A stretch of DNA of 64,000 bases from Trichobilharzia szidati. Its lineage: Eukaryota; Platyhelminthes; Trematoda; Strigeidida; Schistosomatidae. The notes beneath the pieces were generated by a model. It made no database searches, was not told where the DNA came from, and worked only from the letters and a program-made list of their open reading frames with translations. The stretch is taken from positions 52,965,228 through 53,029,227 of the forward strand of contig OX235275.1 of assembly GCA_944472155.2 (NCBI GenBank). Reading direction: 5' to 3'. This document shows, piece by piece, positions 10,978 through 21,053 of this stretch (the first letter of the stretch is position 1; each line of letters opens with the position of its first letter). Both the position numbers and the translations under genes were made by a program.

Positions 10978-11682
10978 ATATCATTCAACGATGAGATTAC
11001 ATCACAACGTTTTCTTAACTGTGATGGGATAAAGACTGGAAGTTTACAAGAGTTTCTAGTGACAATCGGCCTACCAATGTATATAAATCATATACTTTAT
11101 TATAGTATTTCTACGAACACTACTACTAATACTACTAATAATCATAATAACAGTAGTATCACTAATAATAACAACAATAATAATAATAACAGTAATAGTA
11201 GTAGTAGTAGCGCCTGTGGAGTTGCAGTCAACAAAACCAATAAGAGCAATAATAATAATAATCCCAACGCTAGCAACAGTCGATATGGTAACAAGTGTAT
11301 CCCTATGACTCCGGCAGATCTCCTCCGAATGTCCAATAGTCAACTGCAAGAGAAATTCAATTTCCTACCAATCCATATTCAATGGCTTCGTCAAGAAGCA
11401 TCTGTTATCCCATGGATATTACTGGATCAAACACATACAACAAAGAGTACCAATAATAATAATAATAATAACAATAATAGTAATAATATGTACAGTTTAC
11501 CACGTTTATCAAATAATAATACTAATTATAATAGTAATAATAATATGAATACCAGTAATGGCAGGAGTTCATCTCAACTGAGAAAAACACAAAACCAGCA
11601 CTATCAACAACAATCACAACACACTGAACAACAAAGATCAGATAATTTAATGAATTTAGAACATATTACTGATAAAGTTTAA
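10978..11682 (+). CDS. Terminal exon: SAM-like domain split by Asn-rich insert
   Basis: Terminal exon of 234 codons plus TAA, opened by a strong splice acceptor and in phase 0 with the exon at 8734-8865. Near its start it reads SLQEFLVTIGLPMYINHIL, which fits the first helices of a sterile alpha motif (SAM) domain; after about 70 residues rich in Asn, Ser and Thr it resumes TPADLLRMSNSQLQEKFNFL and IHIQWLRQEA, which fit the later SAM helices. SAM domains mediate protein-protein (sometimes RNA) binding. A second Asn-rich tract and a Gln-rich tail (HYQQQSQHTEQQ) follow. The Asn runs are encoded by AAT/AAC microsatellites. No canonical AATAAA is visible before the family D insertion at 11870. 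The SAM call is by pattern only and the parent gene is not identified. Confidence 0.6.
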   Translation: MSFNDEITSQRFLNCDGIKTGSLQEFLVTIGLPMYINHILYYSISTNTTTNTTNNHNNSSITNNNNNNNNNSNSSSSSACGVAVNKTNKSNNNNNPNASNSRYGNKCIPMTPADLLRMSNSQLQEKFNFLPIHIQWLRQEASVIPWILLDQTHTTKSTNNNNNNNNNSNNMYSLPRLSNNNTNYNSNNNMNTSNGRSSSQLRKTQNQHYQQQSQHTEQQRSDNLMNLEHITDKV

Positions 11683-11857
11683 CAGTAATATTTTACTGTA
11701 CACATTTGTAACTTTGTTTCTAATTTTCGTTTTGATTTCATAAACTAAAGAAAAAAAGAAAATATTCATAATATATACATAAAAGACGATTTAAACAAGC
11801 AAATTTGTGTGTGTTTTCAGTAAATTCTTGTCAGACTTTACAATTACCATCATGTAC
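11683..11857 (+). other. 3' flank of the SAM-like gene
   Basis: AT-rich probable 3' UTR or downstream region. No canonical AATAAA is present; variants such as ACATAAA occur near 11775. Confidence 0.4.
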
Positions 11858-12111
11858 AAGCCTTATACGCGCTTGGTGGCATAGCGGTTAGGACGCTCGC
11901 CAACCATGCACATGGTCCGGGGTTCGATCCCCGGCCGACAAGGCACTACTTTACCTGGATAAGCCAGAAATAATGCTGGTGAAGTGGAAACGTTGGGCAT
12001 GGGGCTAGCAACCCCATCCTGTAAAATAAACACTGTTACAGAAACTTCAAGCCACTAGCTTGAAGCCTTATGTTCCACAGGGGAACGTGAAGGAAAAAAA
12101 AGTCTTATACG
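11858..12111 (+). repeat. Family D SINE, full length, with 12-bp target duplication
   Basis: The best family D copy. The tRNA-like head carries an A box (TGGCATAGCGG) and B box (GGTTCGATCCC) with perfect consensus, so RNA polymerase III transcription is plausible. The body ends GAAGCCTTATGTTCCACAGG then an A run. That end matches the 3' end of the RTE copies. Flanks AAGCCTTATACG (11858-11869) and AAGTCTTATACG (12100-12111) differ at one base and are read as the target duplication. Confidence 0.8.
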
Positions 12112-12274
12112 TATAAAGACGTGGTTATTTGGGGCTTAGAAATATTCAGAAGAGGATTGGTTGTGTGTATTCTGCTGGATGTTGGCTAGCATTAGAATCC
12201 AGGATGCGCATTTCGTCCTATTTTGGGCTCGTTATCTAGACTTATCTGCACTCCTCAATGGGTGATGGTGTTCT
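12112..12274. other. Unassigned spacer
   Basis: Nothing recognised. Confidence 0.4.
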
Positions 12275-12627
12275 CGTAACGACAGACGGCAAAAGCCAGG
12301 CAACAGATCGTTTATTGAGAAAATCAACAGATATTTATAGATTTTTATGCACATTGTTATTCGTTATTGTTAGCAGAGAAGCAATCTTTTCTGATTGGTT
12401 GTTTTCAAGCTGAAGGTTATTCTGTCATCTATTTGTGGCCATTTCTTTGATGGTCAGACCATATATCTACGAATCATATTCACCCACGCTAAGTCTGCTG
12501 TGATTGGTTGTTGAGTTCCTCAAGGTTTGGCTTTGCTCTTATTTTTCCTAATGACCGTGATTTGAGACGCAAATATTGACGCAAATTGCTGTCTACCAAT
12601 TTTGGCTAGCAGACAGCTCTCACCACA
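12275..12627 (-). repeat. LTR copy, part of a compound repeat
   Basis: On the minus strand it begins TGTGGTGAGAG and ends GTTACG. It carries TCAATAAACGATCTG, a polyadenylation signal at the place where LTR R regions end. The inward side continues directly into a non-LTR block repeated, with the LTR, near 26.3-27.3 kb. Confidence 0.7.
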
Positions 12628-13500
12628 TAATGATTAGTTAGGGTTGACCTACGTTGTACAGTAGTGCCTCCTAGTCAGAATAAAGTAATCTACACACTGA
12701 ACAGCTGATTCTTTCCTTTTGGTGTCAAGCTAATCAAATATTTTGACTGACAAGGTCCTCCAGTTGAATACAGCATGCATATTTCGTCATGGTTTGGAAT
12801 CCTCATCTGATTGTGTCCACACGTATCTAGAATGTCTGATGCTGTTACCAATGAGATTCAAAACAGAAAATCCACCTTTTCAAACACCAAAGCATTATTT
12901 AATAGATCAAACTTCGGTTACACTTTGCACTGATAGTCACTTCATCCAATTTCCAGACGGTTTAAGGTTTCAGTTTGAAAGTAGGATGATTTTATGCTTT
13001 CTGTCACCTATCGTTTGATGACGTAGTGGGATACTTTTACTACTGATGTTGGCGGTTTTTGAAGATCAGATGTGAAAATAAAATTTATTTTAAATGTCAA
13101 CTTTTTAAACTAATAATTTAAGAACTGTTTGCATACTTAAAGATAGTCCAATCAACTCGTCAATGTATTTAAATCAGCTATATAACTTTCATTAACCCCT
13201 TTTTGTATCAGAGGTCAAATGATGGAATGCCTACTAGCTATGCACATGGCCAGGGTTCTATTCCCAGCTGATGCATTCCTGAACTACTGACTAGGTAGTT
13301 AAAAATAAGCCTAGGGAAGAGTGAAAGTTGAGCTGGCAATCCTAAACCGTAGAATTAAACAACACTCACCGTTATTTCATGGTAGTCTGTCATATTGCGC
13401 CTTACCTTCAAACGGAATTAGAACTCGTCTCCTACTTACAGCCGAAGCTATGAGGATTCAGAAGAATATGCCTCTAGCTTGAAGCTCTCGCTGTGTTTCA
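12628..13500 (+). repeat. Compound repeat body with hammerhead relic and family D-like part
   Basis: This block is repeated in reverse at 26290-26974. It contains a minus-strand hammerhead-like order (CAGATGAGG, GACGAAATATGCATGC) around 12775-12825, an open frame of 91 codons (12743-13018) also conserved in the other copy, and from about 13215 a family D-like tRNA head and body. The shared open frame need not be a gene: it lies over the ribozyme relic. I read the block as a family B relative plus a D-like SINE. Confidence 0.6.
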
Positions 13501-14115
13501 CTTGGAGCATAAAGGATTAAAAAGGTCTACATAACACTCGAACCATATCGGTGCTTTTATGGCACTGAAATTAAATCTCTTCAGCTGACATCTCTGATGT
13601 ATATCTACTTATATGACTTTCTTGGTTCTTTACACTTCTGGTCTGGATTTCCAGCCATACGCATATTCAACTTGTGTATGACGGAGGTGTTAGCGATTCA
13701 TCAACACAACTTTGAACTGTAGGTCTAGAAAAGGTGTATTCATTCGTTTATTCCACTGCGGTCTTAAATACCTCTCTACCTAGTTTCTATTTGCATATAC
13801 CTATTATACACTTTAGAAGCTTCCGGCAGTCACCTTCCACACACTTGTCAAGCAGACACCATAATGTCGGACATTAAAGGCCTCTAAACCTAACGGCAGA
13901 TTATCGATCTGATATAGGGACGACTCTTTGTAGAATAACAAATAAACAAAGACTTTCTTTCAGTTCGTTTGAAAGACAATGAATAAATTCAAAACCGTAG
14001 TGTGAGACAGTTGAAAAATCTCATAAATTATTGATTAGACCACTGACTCAATAGTCGTGATGCTGAAAACCAACTTTGCTTCAACTGAAGTCAGTAACCA
14101 CTTCAAAAATAGGGA
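13501..14115. other. Unassigned stretch
   Basis: No coding region, family match or RNA signal is visible. Confidence 0.45.
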
Positions 14116-14436
14116 ATGCTACAAACATTTATAAACCACATTCATCAGCCCTATGGTCACACCCAAAGACAAGTATGTTGTAACCGGAAGTATGACCTAG
14201 TAGACTATGGGCGAATACTACTTAATGCGCCAGCTAATCTGTCTAAATTACACGTCAACAGCAATAACACTGCCTGGCCGCAAAGACAGAAGAGAAGCTT
14301 GGAAGTTGATAAGAGAGCTTATTCTGTCTCAAAACAACAGTCAAAACGATTGACAGCGTCTGCATATATATATGTTCAAAATGACCTTGAGAAGCACTGC
14401 TGTCATCAACAAATTCAGACAGTGAACAACCAATAG
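14116..14436 (+). CDS. Unassigned open frame, 106 codons
   Basis: An ATG-started frame with a mixed basic composition. Its start, MLQTFINHIHQP, recalls the LQTFINSC segment of the RTE proteins in this window, so it may be a strongly decayed RTE piece rather than a gene. The rest shows no match. No convincing splice sites or promoter. I would not annotate a function. Confidence 0.15.
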   Translation: MLQTFINHIHQPYGHTQRQVCCNRKYDLVDYGRILLNAPANLSKLHVNSNNTAWPQRQKRSLEVDKRAYSVSKQQSKRLTASAYIYVQNDLEKHCCHQQIQTVNNQ

Positions 14437-14689
14437 GATTTCGAAGGTTATAAGTGGGGTGAGAGAAATACAAACAGACATGTAAAAGTGACACATAGAA
14501 GATTAGGCCTGTATATATCAAAAAGATTCACAGTGAAAAGCTTGGCGAAGTCATTGAAGTAAAAACAGAAATAAGACGAGATAACCTACCTACTGCCGTC
14601 GATGATATTTTTACCTGTTTCGGACTGGATTAGGCAGTTGACTTTGTTTAGGCAACTTAAACATGGGCATACATAGGAAAGACAACAAA
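14437..14689. other. Unassigned spacer
   Basis: Nothing recognised. Confidence 0.4.
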
Positions 14690-14975
14690 AATTCCTAAAG
14701 ATCTGGACTTTTCGCATGATAAATGTCTAATGTCGTATAAACATAAAGATCTACAGATGGACATCGAAGATAAGATTTCAGATGAACATAGAGAAGACAA
14801 CAACTAGCATAAATCGCTATTTCTGGAAGGAATCTAAAGGAGGCTCCATCTTTCATGAATCTAGGTAGAGCCATTCCAACTAGAGATGACACAGATAAAG
14901 ATGTCAAAGCCAGTGTGGGTAGGTTAAGCAAGACAGACCCTAATTAGTTTGAAATCAATGTAGAAATTGATATGT
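14690..14975 (+). pseudogene. RTE-clade LINE relic, RT thumb region
   Basis: Old + strand fragment. It reads KIWTF then, after frameshifts, MNIEKTTTSIN and later DTDKDVKASVGRLSKTDP, the same order as VNIEKTEVMK and DEDVKARIGKARQAF in better copies. Many stops. Confidence 0.55.
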
Positions 14976-15479
14976 GGGCCTATTTTTCTACATGTCCTTT
15001 ATACATGTCTGGTTGGACGTCTTTCACCCTATTTATGACCTTTGGATTCCCATTGGGTGTTGACTGTCTTAACTTATCAATGTAATTATTATCTCTCAAA
15101 GGCATTTAAGGCATATATATGCAGTTGCTGTAAACCCACTTCGTGGTTTGATTTGAAATAGTAAAAGCTCTCTACGTCAATAGTCAGTCCTCTCTTATTG
15201 TCTTTTTGCGTTGCGTTTTCGATTGCATTGTAACGTGTTGTTAACGTTGTTGTTAATAGTGATTAGGAGAGTAGGCTCGCAGACTGACTAGGTAGGAAGT
15301 TCGTTATCACAAACTACCAAGGGAATTAACAGTCATATCAAAATTGGTAACCGGTACATATCAGAAATCTGATGCACTCTTCAGTAACTTGTCGTGTCAC
15401 AGAAAGCATTTCCGATAGGCGACAGACTTTCAGCAATATCTATCCCCCTCGCTCCATACTCTGGAGATCAGGTAGTCAA
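14976..15479. other. Unassigned stretch
   Basis: Nothing recognised apart from simple AT-rich text. Confidence 0.45.
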
Positions 15480-15745
15480 TCAGAAAGTATAACCAACAAA
15501 TAAGCCTGGCAACGAACCAACCAAAAGTGGATTTGACACATGCTGAAGAGAACACTGAGTGACATCGCTTGGTAGGTAAACTCCCAAGTGGAGCCTGAAG
15601 GGGAGACGACCAGTTGGGAAGAGGAAGTGATAGCTAACAGTCAGTCTTGGAGTCAACTGGAAAGGTCTACAGGAGAACAGGATGAAATGCAGATGTGCTG
15701 GTGAAACCTTCTCTTCCATTCAGAATCCAAGGGGAATAACACTGC
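15480..15745 (+). pseudogene. RTE-clade LINE relic, C-terminal region
   Basis: Matches the order of the 3' coding end (ACCAACAAATAAGC, GTGGATTTGACACATGCTGA, SWSQLERST after frameshift) and the 3' end AATCCAAGGGGAATAACA. Old and frame-broken. Confidence 0.55.
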
Positions 15746-16040
15746 AGTCAGTAATTGTGTCAGTTTTTCTAAAAGGAAACAGCACCTTACCATATCAAAC
15801 AGTACAAATTCCACCTGACTTAATTTTCCACCAATCACATTTCAATTATTTCATAGGTAAAATAACCGACCAATCATATTTCAAATCACTGATGCCAAAA
15901 TTAAGCAACCAATCAGAAGCCTTAGTTAAGTTATAGTGACCTGCTTTACTGAAATTGACTATCGTTTCTGAAGACTTTTGTTAGCATCACTCATTGATAA
16001 CTATTAGTGTTGCCAATTTCTTAAATAAATTTTTGACCAT
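15746..16040. other. Unassigned stretch with CCAATCA-type short repeats
   Basis: Four copies of a short motif (CCAATCACATTTCA, CCAATCATATTTCA, CCAATCAGA) occur at 15830-15920 at irregular 30-40 base spacing. No gene. Confidence 0.4.
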
Positions 16041-16180
16041 ATATTTTGATGATTAATAAAAATCCGAATAAATCTGTTGAAGAAGCTGTGGCTTACACAG
16101 CAAAACGTTCAGAAAACAGATCTTGTTTTGATTTTCTTAACACGCTGGGATTAATTTAAATAATTTATAATGAATCAATC
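16041..16180 (+). repeat. Penelope-like 3' terminal motif
   Basis: The sequence GTTGAAGAAGCTGTGGCTTACACAGC... then AAAACGTTCAG has the form seen at PLE ends in this window: a short hairpin arm followed by AAACGT. It stands alone. Confidence 0.35.
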
Positions 16181-16555
16181 TGAATCGACGCACAAATTAT
16201 TCCAAGAAATTCGTAACACCTACGGTCTGAAAACTTAAAATCATACAGATTTTCTAAAAAAATAATAAATTTCATTGTGGATTATTTAAAATAAGAGAAA
16301 TAAAGCAAAACCAAAAAAATATCAAACTAATCAATTTTTCATATGTTCAATAATTACTACTTATTATGCATTGTGATTATTTATGAACTCCTCATTATTG
16401 ATTACATCGAAGTGAAGAGGCATACAGAGGATATAACAAGTTCAGGTAAAACTATTTCTTGTGTATGTTTTCAAATATTATTGGGATATTTTGGTAACTT
16501 TAGCTAGTATTACGATATATATATATATGTCCAAACAAAGTTCACAAAGTTCTGA
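16181..16555. other. AT-rich stretch with short microsatellite
   Basis: A short (AT)n run at about 16518-16530; otherwise nothing. Confidence 0.45.
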
Positions 16556-16559
16556 TGCT

Positions 16560-16905
16560 CGCTAGTGACTTGCTACAGGATGGAGTATCCTGGAGTTCTA
16601 GTGAGAAGTCGTGACCAGTGAGGTGCATCCACTCGGGATGTGAGGATGGATTTCCGGTCGATGAGAACGGTTGGTGGTCACGCTAAAAAGATCACGAATT
16701 AGTAGAAGTTAGAATTCATGGGTTGGTCATTGAATCGGGTCCCAGTGGCTAAATGGTATACGAGCTTGCCTAGTAACTGGAAGGTCATGAGTTCGAACAC
16801 TGGCGGTGGGTGCGTGCTACCAGTGATTCCCAAACTAGGTTGAGCAAATGGTTGTCCGGTACTCCCTGGTTGGTTTTAAGTGATGCTCTAAATGATATCA
16901 ATCCG
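16560..16905 (+). repeat. Family A SINE
   Basis: Carries the family's leader, tRNA-like head (TGGCTAAATGG, B-box-like AGTTCGAACAC) and a decayed hammerhead region (GTGATTCCCAAACTAGGTTG). The core GAAA is lost. Confidence 0.65.
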
Positions 16906-16959
16906 TGGTCAAACTCGAAAAAAACAAAGTTCGCTTTCAACAGTTTCAGAAAACTTGGC

Positions 16960-17150
16960 CATTGGATATATGATACATTCATTATTATTAAAGTTTTGTA
17001 TTTCCCAATGAATAAAAAACAAAACTGTATTGTTGAGTTTTAGTAACGCTTCGCTACTTAATTCTGCTAATGACTTTATCAAAGTAGAAATATTAAACTA
17101 GAATTAGCAGAATCTCAGCTTATATAACCAGTAACTTAATTATCGTTCCT
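16960..17150 (-). repeat. Penelope 3' terminal repeat, inverted
   Basis: Reverse complement of the repeat at 18070-18250: shares TTTCCCAATGAAT, the AAACAAAAC block and TTTGATAAAG/CATTAGCAG. With that copy it brackets the PLE-II fragment as a pair of inverted ends. Confidence 0.65.
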
Positions 17151-17229
17151 CAGCAGGGAGTAATTCTTACGTTGTCAATTTGGCTAATTGGTTCGGATCA
17201 TCACAACCCATCATCTCTAAGGTATCAGC
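17151..17229. other. Junction before Penelope group II coding fragment
   Basis: Short sequence between the inverted repeat and the PLE coding relic; no feature. Confidence 0.3.
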
Positions 17230-17900
17230 TGTTTCAAGTTTCTTAGACGAACTAAATCTTTGATGTTAACGGATGAGACGGAAAGAGAAGAAGAGATATC
17301 AAACATCACTAAGACTCGCAAGCAAAATAACTGCCGCAAGAACTTCAATTATAAAATCAAAGCCGACATTTAACATGGTCGACAACATAATCCGAAGACA
17401 TGGGCTTCAACAGTTGTCATTCCATATAGATCAGAAACGATAGATGATATCAGAAGAGTAGACAATAAACACACAACATCGGAGTTTTATTCAAAACATC
17501 AGACACACACACTACAAAGCAAAATTGTTCATATAAAAGATCAAACCTCTAAGGATTCTCTAACTAATTGTGTCTTTAAAATAAAATGCTTGGAATGTGA
17601 TGTGATATACATAGGAAAAACATGGCGAGAAATCAAAATCAGAAGAAATGGACACCATAGAGCATCTGTTCGACCAACTATCGAGAAATTCAGTTGTGGA
17701 CCAGAAAAGCTTGAAAAATCATCAGGAAGCCATATCTCGTCTACACGCTATAGAATCAGGCCAAAAATGATTTTGAAAATATTGAAATCACAAAGAACAT
17801 CTAATATCATCAGAAGCCCTTCATATCATCAAATGGAATCCAAATTGTCTGAACAGTCTGAATGATGGACTAAAACAGAATTTGATCTAGTGACAACAAC
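17230..17900 (+). pseudogene. Penelope-like element (group II), GIY-YIG endonuclease
   Basis: PLE 3' coding region. The start reads VVIPYRSETIDDIRR, the IPY segment preceding the nuclease, then QSKIVHIKDQTSKDSLTNCV, the linker, then FKIKCLECDVIYIGKTWREI with the GIY-YIG core VIYIGKT and its CxxC-like KCLEC zinc-finger pair. The nuclease continues KIRRNGHHRASVR. Near 17700 the frame shifts; the true C-terminus EALHIIKWNPNCLNSLNDG is recoverable in a second frame near 17811-17870. A first-strand-nicking role is known for PLE GIY-YIG domains. At least one frameshift kills this copy. Confidence 0.75.
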
Positions 17901-18069
17901 CCAGCCCCCTTCTGCATGAAATGACAAAATCAACATGAATGTGATAAGCAATTTCATTATTTAAACACACACTGCTTTTATAATTTTACACATTTATCAA
18001 ATCCAGCAATCTACACCTGGTTTTTTTTATCTTTAACAATCGACCAACTTCACAACACCATAAGATTGA
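17901..18069 (+). other. Penelope 3' UTR
   Basis: AT-rich sequence between the PLE-II stop region and its terminal repeat. Confidence 0.4.
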
Positions 18070-18250
18070 TCCCATACTGAGGAAGGATGATTAAGTTGTT
18101 ATGTATAAGCTGAGTGGATTTTGTAAATTCTGGTTTATTGATGCTACTTTGATAAAGTCATTAGCAGTATTGAGCAGTGAAACGTCAGCAAAAACAACAA
18201 AATCGTTTTTTGTCATTCATTGGGAAATACAAAAAGAATTTTTATAATAA
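18070..18250 (+). repeat. Penelope 3' terminal repeat
   Basis: Contains TTTGATAAAGTCATTAGCAG, GAAACGTCAGCAAAAACAAC and TCATTCATTGGGAAATACAA. The same repeat occurs inverted at 16960-17150 and as a palindrome near 23.6-23.9 kb. Confidence 0.65.
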
Positions 18251-18639
18251 TGAGTATTACGAGAGACTTTCTGATCCGCAACATAACCCCTTTGGTACCT
18301 CTGGCAATATGAAGTTTTAACTGTTGTTTCCTCCATAATTTTTGACTGTTTTGTAAGAGCGATGAGATAGGCTATTTTTGATATATACCATGCCTATTGA
18401 GTTAGTTGGTTAGGCGGATTCCGAATCCACTTATTTTCAACTTTTGAGGACATATGACATGTAACTCCATTTTCAGTTGATTTAAAATTCGGGAAATTCA
18501 CACAAAGTCATGCAGCATAGTAGAAAGATAGTGTTTTCCGAAGTTCTCAAAAGTTGTCATGGTTAGAGTCTGCCAAATTAATTGTGACGACACTTATAAA
18601 CTGACCAGAGTACATAATATTAGCATTTCAATATAGCGA
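18251..18639. other. Unassigned stretch
   Basis: A weak tRNA-like text (GTTAGTTGGTTAGGCGGATT) at about 18398-18420 is not followed by a B box. Nothing else. Confidence 0.35.
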
Positions 18640-19100
18640 AAATATTCATGCAGACATCTAGAAAAAACCGAATAAATTGAGCAAAGAATATTCTTTTCGA
18701 TAATTTCCTCTTCTGGCTCTACAATTAGATATCTGCATGTTTATATACGTAGAATATTTTGGAATAGTTGTCATTAACAACATTGGTGTTTTTTTAAATA
18801 ATATCGATTTGTTGAGTAAGATTAGTGAAATTACTATTCAAGTAAGACGCATAAATTATAATAATCATAAAAATGTAATAGCAAATAGAATATCAAATAG
18901 AATTAAGGAAATTTCTTCAACAAACTGAGGATCAATACAACCTAGATGGCCAGCGGAGTAAGCACAGTATCTGAACCAATTTCTTCTTTTTGATACATAA
19001 GTTAGGTTTCTTAATGTTGATCCCAGCATCCAGCCTCAGCATTATATAAAAGATGAACTCTTAAGGTGAAGTTAAGATTATTTGGTATTTTATTTTTCAT
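18640..19100 (-). pseudogene. Penelope-like element (group III), 3' end
   Basis: Minus-strand copy of the last coding segment and 3' UTR of PLE-III. Minus reading gives LNFTLRVHLLYNAEAG and the final PL[A/P]I segment, then the AT-rich 3' UTR with the TAAAAAAACACC block shared by copies near 28, 29 and 31 kb. Confidence 0.65.
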
Positions 19101-20075
19101 TAAGAGGAGTTTAAGATTCTTGTAAGAGCACTGAACTTGCAGAGGTGACGAACTAGCAGCGGAAAGTTAATGCACGTAAAAAGTGTTATTTCACATCACA
19201 ATTATTCAAGAATTCTGTATTAGATTGTTAAAAAACGTCTGGAAGCAAAATCTGGCCCTAAGTCTAGTAATTTTTTTGCACTCATTAGCATAGCATATTT
19301 AAAACCCTGAAGGAACCGATGGCGCCGCATTACACAGTGCTTCAGTCAGAGAGGTCACCACTGGTCTATTCGGGATTATGAAGTATTATAACAGATGGGC
19401 ATAGAAATCGTCACCTAAGATTTACAGATGGATATAAATTTACACCTCTTGACATTGAAATTATAGTATCTTAAGTTGGATGGTTTGATTGTACGAAGCT
19501 TGGATTAAATGTCCAAGGTTTCTGGTAACCTTGGGGCGTGAGCCAAGGACAAGAATTTTTAAATCGTACATTGTATGTGATGCAACGGGTTAAGTGCTGG
19601 AGAGGAGAAATCACCATGAGATGTCGGCTTCTGGTGTGGAAACTTCGACAATTTCCGAAGAATGCAAGGAGTTAATGTTACTTCCCATCATTTATTCAGG
19701 AACCCCGTTTTAGGTAGTTGAAATTAATTTGCAGGAATGTCTGAATGCAAGTTAAGAATTTTTTTGTATTCATCAGTGAGGCATATCTACAACCTTGAAG
19801 GAACTGACGCCGTTGCTTCGCAGGGTACTGAAGTCGGAGACGTTACCAGTAAGTCCCAGTGAGTCCCTTACAAGAATTCATCATTAGATGTGTGATGCCT
19901 TCAGTAAGAATACTGACTGGCGGGGTGATGGATTAAGTGACGAAGAGGAGGAATGAACATGCGATATCAGCTTAGAGCATGGAAGCTTTGACGATTGCTG
20001 AAGGTTACCGAGTACCAAACAGGATGGAATGCTCATCCTAGACTCCACTGCTAGTCAACTTCTACCATATAATTT
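19101..20075. repeat. Diverged direct repeat with family C and B parts
   Basis: Two similar units about 470 bases apart. Each holds a minus-strand family C tRNA-like piece (GCATATTTAAAACCCTGAAG at 19310; GCATATCTACAACCTTGAAG at 19782) and downstream a shared block (GGATTAAGTGACGAAGAGG at 19930 against GGTTAAGTGCTGGAGAGG at 19588). The second ends with a family B 3' block (CATCCTAGACTCCACTGC). No coding potential. Confidence 0.5.
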
Positions 20076-20179
20076 CATGATAATCCCAATATATCGTCGA
20101 AGCTTCCGCTCAAGGATCCGACACGAAAGTGGATCACCAAAATAAATCGATAGGAAATATAAATTTAAATTAAACAAAT

Positions 20180-20375
20180 ATTAACTAATAATGGCTGCAC
20201 AAGAGGTGGATCTAGCAGTCCCCTGTGGTCTACTGGATTCCACTTTAGCGACTGAAATGATGCCGGTGGCAATACCATCATCCATTGGCAGTTACAAGCA
20301 CCGCTGGCTGATGAGTCCCAAACAGGACGAAATGCACTATTTGCACTCCACTCCTTGTCATCATTCGTCAAAATA
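20180..20375 (+). repeat. Family B repeat with well-kept hammerhead core
   Basis: Near 20307 the sequence GCTGATGAGTCCC...CAGGACGAAA keeps the full hammerhead order: CTGATGA, stem II GTCC/GGAC with a CAAACA loop, then GAAA. The following stem III and cleavage triplet (expected CATC before CTGGATTCCACTGC) are altered to ACTATTTGCACTCCACTCC, so cleavage is probably lost. Sm-alpha repeats of schistosomes are known to encode active ribozymes of this form. Confidence 0.7.
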
Positions 20376-21053
20376 AGGAATGAGTACAAACCAAAGAAAA
20401 TCTCGAACAGAATCAGACACAGTCACGATCATGGGGCAAAGACAGATATCTCACTCATAGACAATTCCGATATCTCAACTTACGCTGAAGTTAGCACTAA
20501 AGATGTATGGTCCAGGAGAGCAACAAGATGTTTGCAGATAAACCATCCAGTTTTAAGAACGCGACAGCCTTACATACATTCATCTAGGCTATTCACCTTC
20601 CCCATAATTTCTAAGCATTTACATATAAACACCAGTTTTTAACTTAAAACTAAGCCGATGAAATATATTAATTACCGTGATTACAATTCCTTACTATGCA
20701 GTTACATTAATGTTAGGAATTTTCCCACAATGTAAATTAGATTATAGACAGTACCAATCAATATTGTAGTGAATCGCCTTAAAATTAATGTATATAAATC
20801 AGTGCATTATGATTTAGACACCATATTTAATGGGATCACACTATCATAAAACGGTTTATGCATTTTATGGTTAATTAGGTAATAAAAGGAATTTGTTTAC
20901 AATTCATAGAAAGCATCGTAGGCAGAGTGGAAGTGTCACACCATCTGACTCATTACAATGGCTGTAATATCCTAAACCGTCGTCAACCAGCTATCAAAAA
21001 TCAATAAGAACATCATATCAACGGTAAGGTATAAGTATAAAACTTAGTCATAG
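20376..21053. other. Unassigned stretch
   Basis: AT-rich. A 95-codon open frame (20355-20642) overlaps the ribozyme repeat's end and has no recognisable motif. Confidence 0.4.

Noticed and set aside
11071..11349. Leu/Ile-rich minus frames opposite the SAM-like exon
   Set aside because: Shadows of the AAT/AAC repeat of the plus-strand exon.
11871..11945. Apparent tRNA gene with perfect A and B boxes
   Set aside because: The acceptor stem does not pair well and the sequence is the head of a repeated SINE (family D), with copies at 3.4, 33.8 and 42.1 kb.
18398..18440. tRNA-like text GTTAGTTGGTTAGGCGGATT
   Set aside because: No B box and no pairing arms.
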